Below, piece by piece: positions 6,498-6,833 of a stretch of 6,833 bases of DNA. The translations under genes were made by a program, and so were the position numbers. Origin of the DNA: Bacteroidota bacterium (lineage in GTDB: Bacteria > Bacteroidota > Bacteroidia > Bacteroidales > B39-G9); assembly GCA_003648455.1 (NCBI GenBank), contig QMPG01000174.1:1-6833 (forward strand). The letters are read 5' to 3'. The notes under the pieces are model-generated. The model was not told the DNA's origin and ran no database searches. It saw only the letters and a list, made by a program, of their open reading frames with translations. The first letter of the stretch is position 1; each line of letters begins with the position of its first letter.

Positions 6498-6677
6498 ATT
6501 AATCCACTTTATTCATGCAAAAACGAAGTGAATTGCATGAATTAGCGATGGATAGAGGAAAGTAAAGCGGGAGCCGAACCGCCAGCTGGCGGTGAGCTCA
6601 CGCAAATAAACTACGCATTAGAAGTACCTAAATTTGGGCTTATTAAAAACACCAAATTTGTTGGTAATTCTTAAGCG
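6498..6677 (+). repeat. Structured 180-bp extragenic repeat, copy 2
   Basis: Same orientation and order of parts as copy 1: ATTCATGCAA/TTGCATGAAT (6511-6520 and 6533-6542), palindrome ACCGCCAGCTGGCGGT (6578-6593) followed by GTGAGCTCAC, CCTAAA/TTTGGG (6627-6638, kept paired by a G-U), and ACCAA/TTGGT (6651-6655 and 6661-6665). Differences from copy 1 fall in loops and linkers. It begins only 11 bp past the stop codon of the minus-strand peptidase. On that strand the ACCAA/TTGGT stem is followed by five T, so it could serve as that gene's terminator. The outer inverted arms of copy 1 are absent. Confidence 0.88.
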
Positions 6678-6688
6678 TCTGAAACAAA

Positions 6689-6833
6689 TTATTTTTCATC
6701 AACTGTTCCTGATAAAATTTCTTTATATTTTTTGTTGTTACTAAGAATTTTAAGAGCCTCGTTTATTTCCCGATCTTCTGATAAAGAAGAAGAAATTCTT
6801 CCTTTTTGGAAATAGTATCTGCTTATTATTTCT
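6689..6833 (-). CDS. Probable S41 (CtpA-like) C-terminal processing peptidase, C-terminal 47 residues (5' end outside window)
   Basis: On the minus strand an open frame enters from the window edge and runs 47 codons to a TAA (6691-6689). It reads EIISRYYFQKGRISSSLSED and ends EILSGTVDEK. The RYYFQKGR segment followed by a region of the form EINEALKILSNNKKYKEIL is the tail I recall from Bacteroidota periplasmic S41 serine peptidases (CtpA/Prc type), which cleave envelope proteins near their C-termini. The PDZ domain and the Ser-Lys catalytic pair would lie outside the window, so the assignment rests on this short tail alone. It is co-directional with the EEP gene but 459 bp upstream of it, with repeat copy 2 between, so the two are probably not one operon. 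Confidence 0.7.
   Translation of the reverse strand, partial: EIISRYYFQKGRISSSLSEDREINEALKILSNNKKYKEILSGTVDEK

Noticed and set aside
4552..6677. The two 180-bp repeats as a CRISPR array or as protein-coding
   Set aside because: They are nearly 1.8 kb apart with a gene between them and far longer than CRISPR repeats; all internal ATG frames stop within about 20 codons.

Overview
The window looks like a chromosomal segment of an AT-rich member of the Bacteroidota. Four things in the sequence point there: a secreted nuclease/phosphatase-like protein ending in a type IX secretion (T9SS) sorting domain; promoters of the TAnnTTTG type, with no Shine-Dalgarno sequences; a dtd - MazG-like pyrophosphohydrolase - deoC gene order that I recall from this phylum; and a Bacteroidota-style S41 peptidase C-terminus. 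I cannot name a genus.

Layout. Positions 1-1676 hold a plus-strand housekeeping block: the 3' end of dtd (D-aminoacyl-tRNA deacylase), a 109-residue MazG-like nucleotide pyrophosphohydrolase, then deoC (deoxyribose-phosphate aldolase) with its own probable promoter and leader, closed by a clear hairpin terminator. Next, 1759-3613 is typA/bipA, driven by a TACCTTTG promoter that lies over an apparent upstream TTG start, so the real protein starts at 1811. A 241-bp gap with a compound inverted repeat separates it from a small NodB-type polysaccharide deacetylase (3855-4472). A 370-bp gap follows, holding a structured repeat and the promoter of a tRNA-Ala(GGC) gene (4843-4916). On the minus strand, tail to tail with the tRNA and only 8 bp away, is a T9SS-exported endonuclease/exonuclease/phosphatase-family protein (4925-6229). 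A 459-bp gap then carries a second copy of the structured repeat, followed by the C-terminal end of a probable S41 (CtpA-like) peptidase, minus strand, cut by the window edge.

The genes do not form one pathway. They are translation quality control and ribosome-associated functions (dtd, typA, tRNA-Ala), nucleotide clean-up and deoxyribose salvage (MazG-like, deoC), and envelope or secreted functions (deacetylase, T9SS nuclease, S41 peptidase). I see no defence system, CRISPR array, toxin-antitoxin pair or intact mobile element.

The most interesting content is non-coding. A roughly 180-bp repeat occurs twice in the same orientation (4552-4730 and 6498-6677), about 91% identical by hand alignment. 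Nearly all differences fall outside its inverted-repeat arms. Its GC-rich core palindrome CCGCCAGCTGGCGG occurs a third time, in a different setting, at 3706-3719. Copy 1 is also bracketed by imperfect outer inverted repeats. This looks like a family of structured extragenic elements (REP/MITE-like or an RNA element); what it does cannot be settled from this window.
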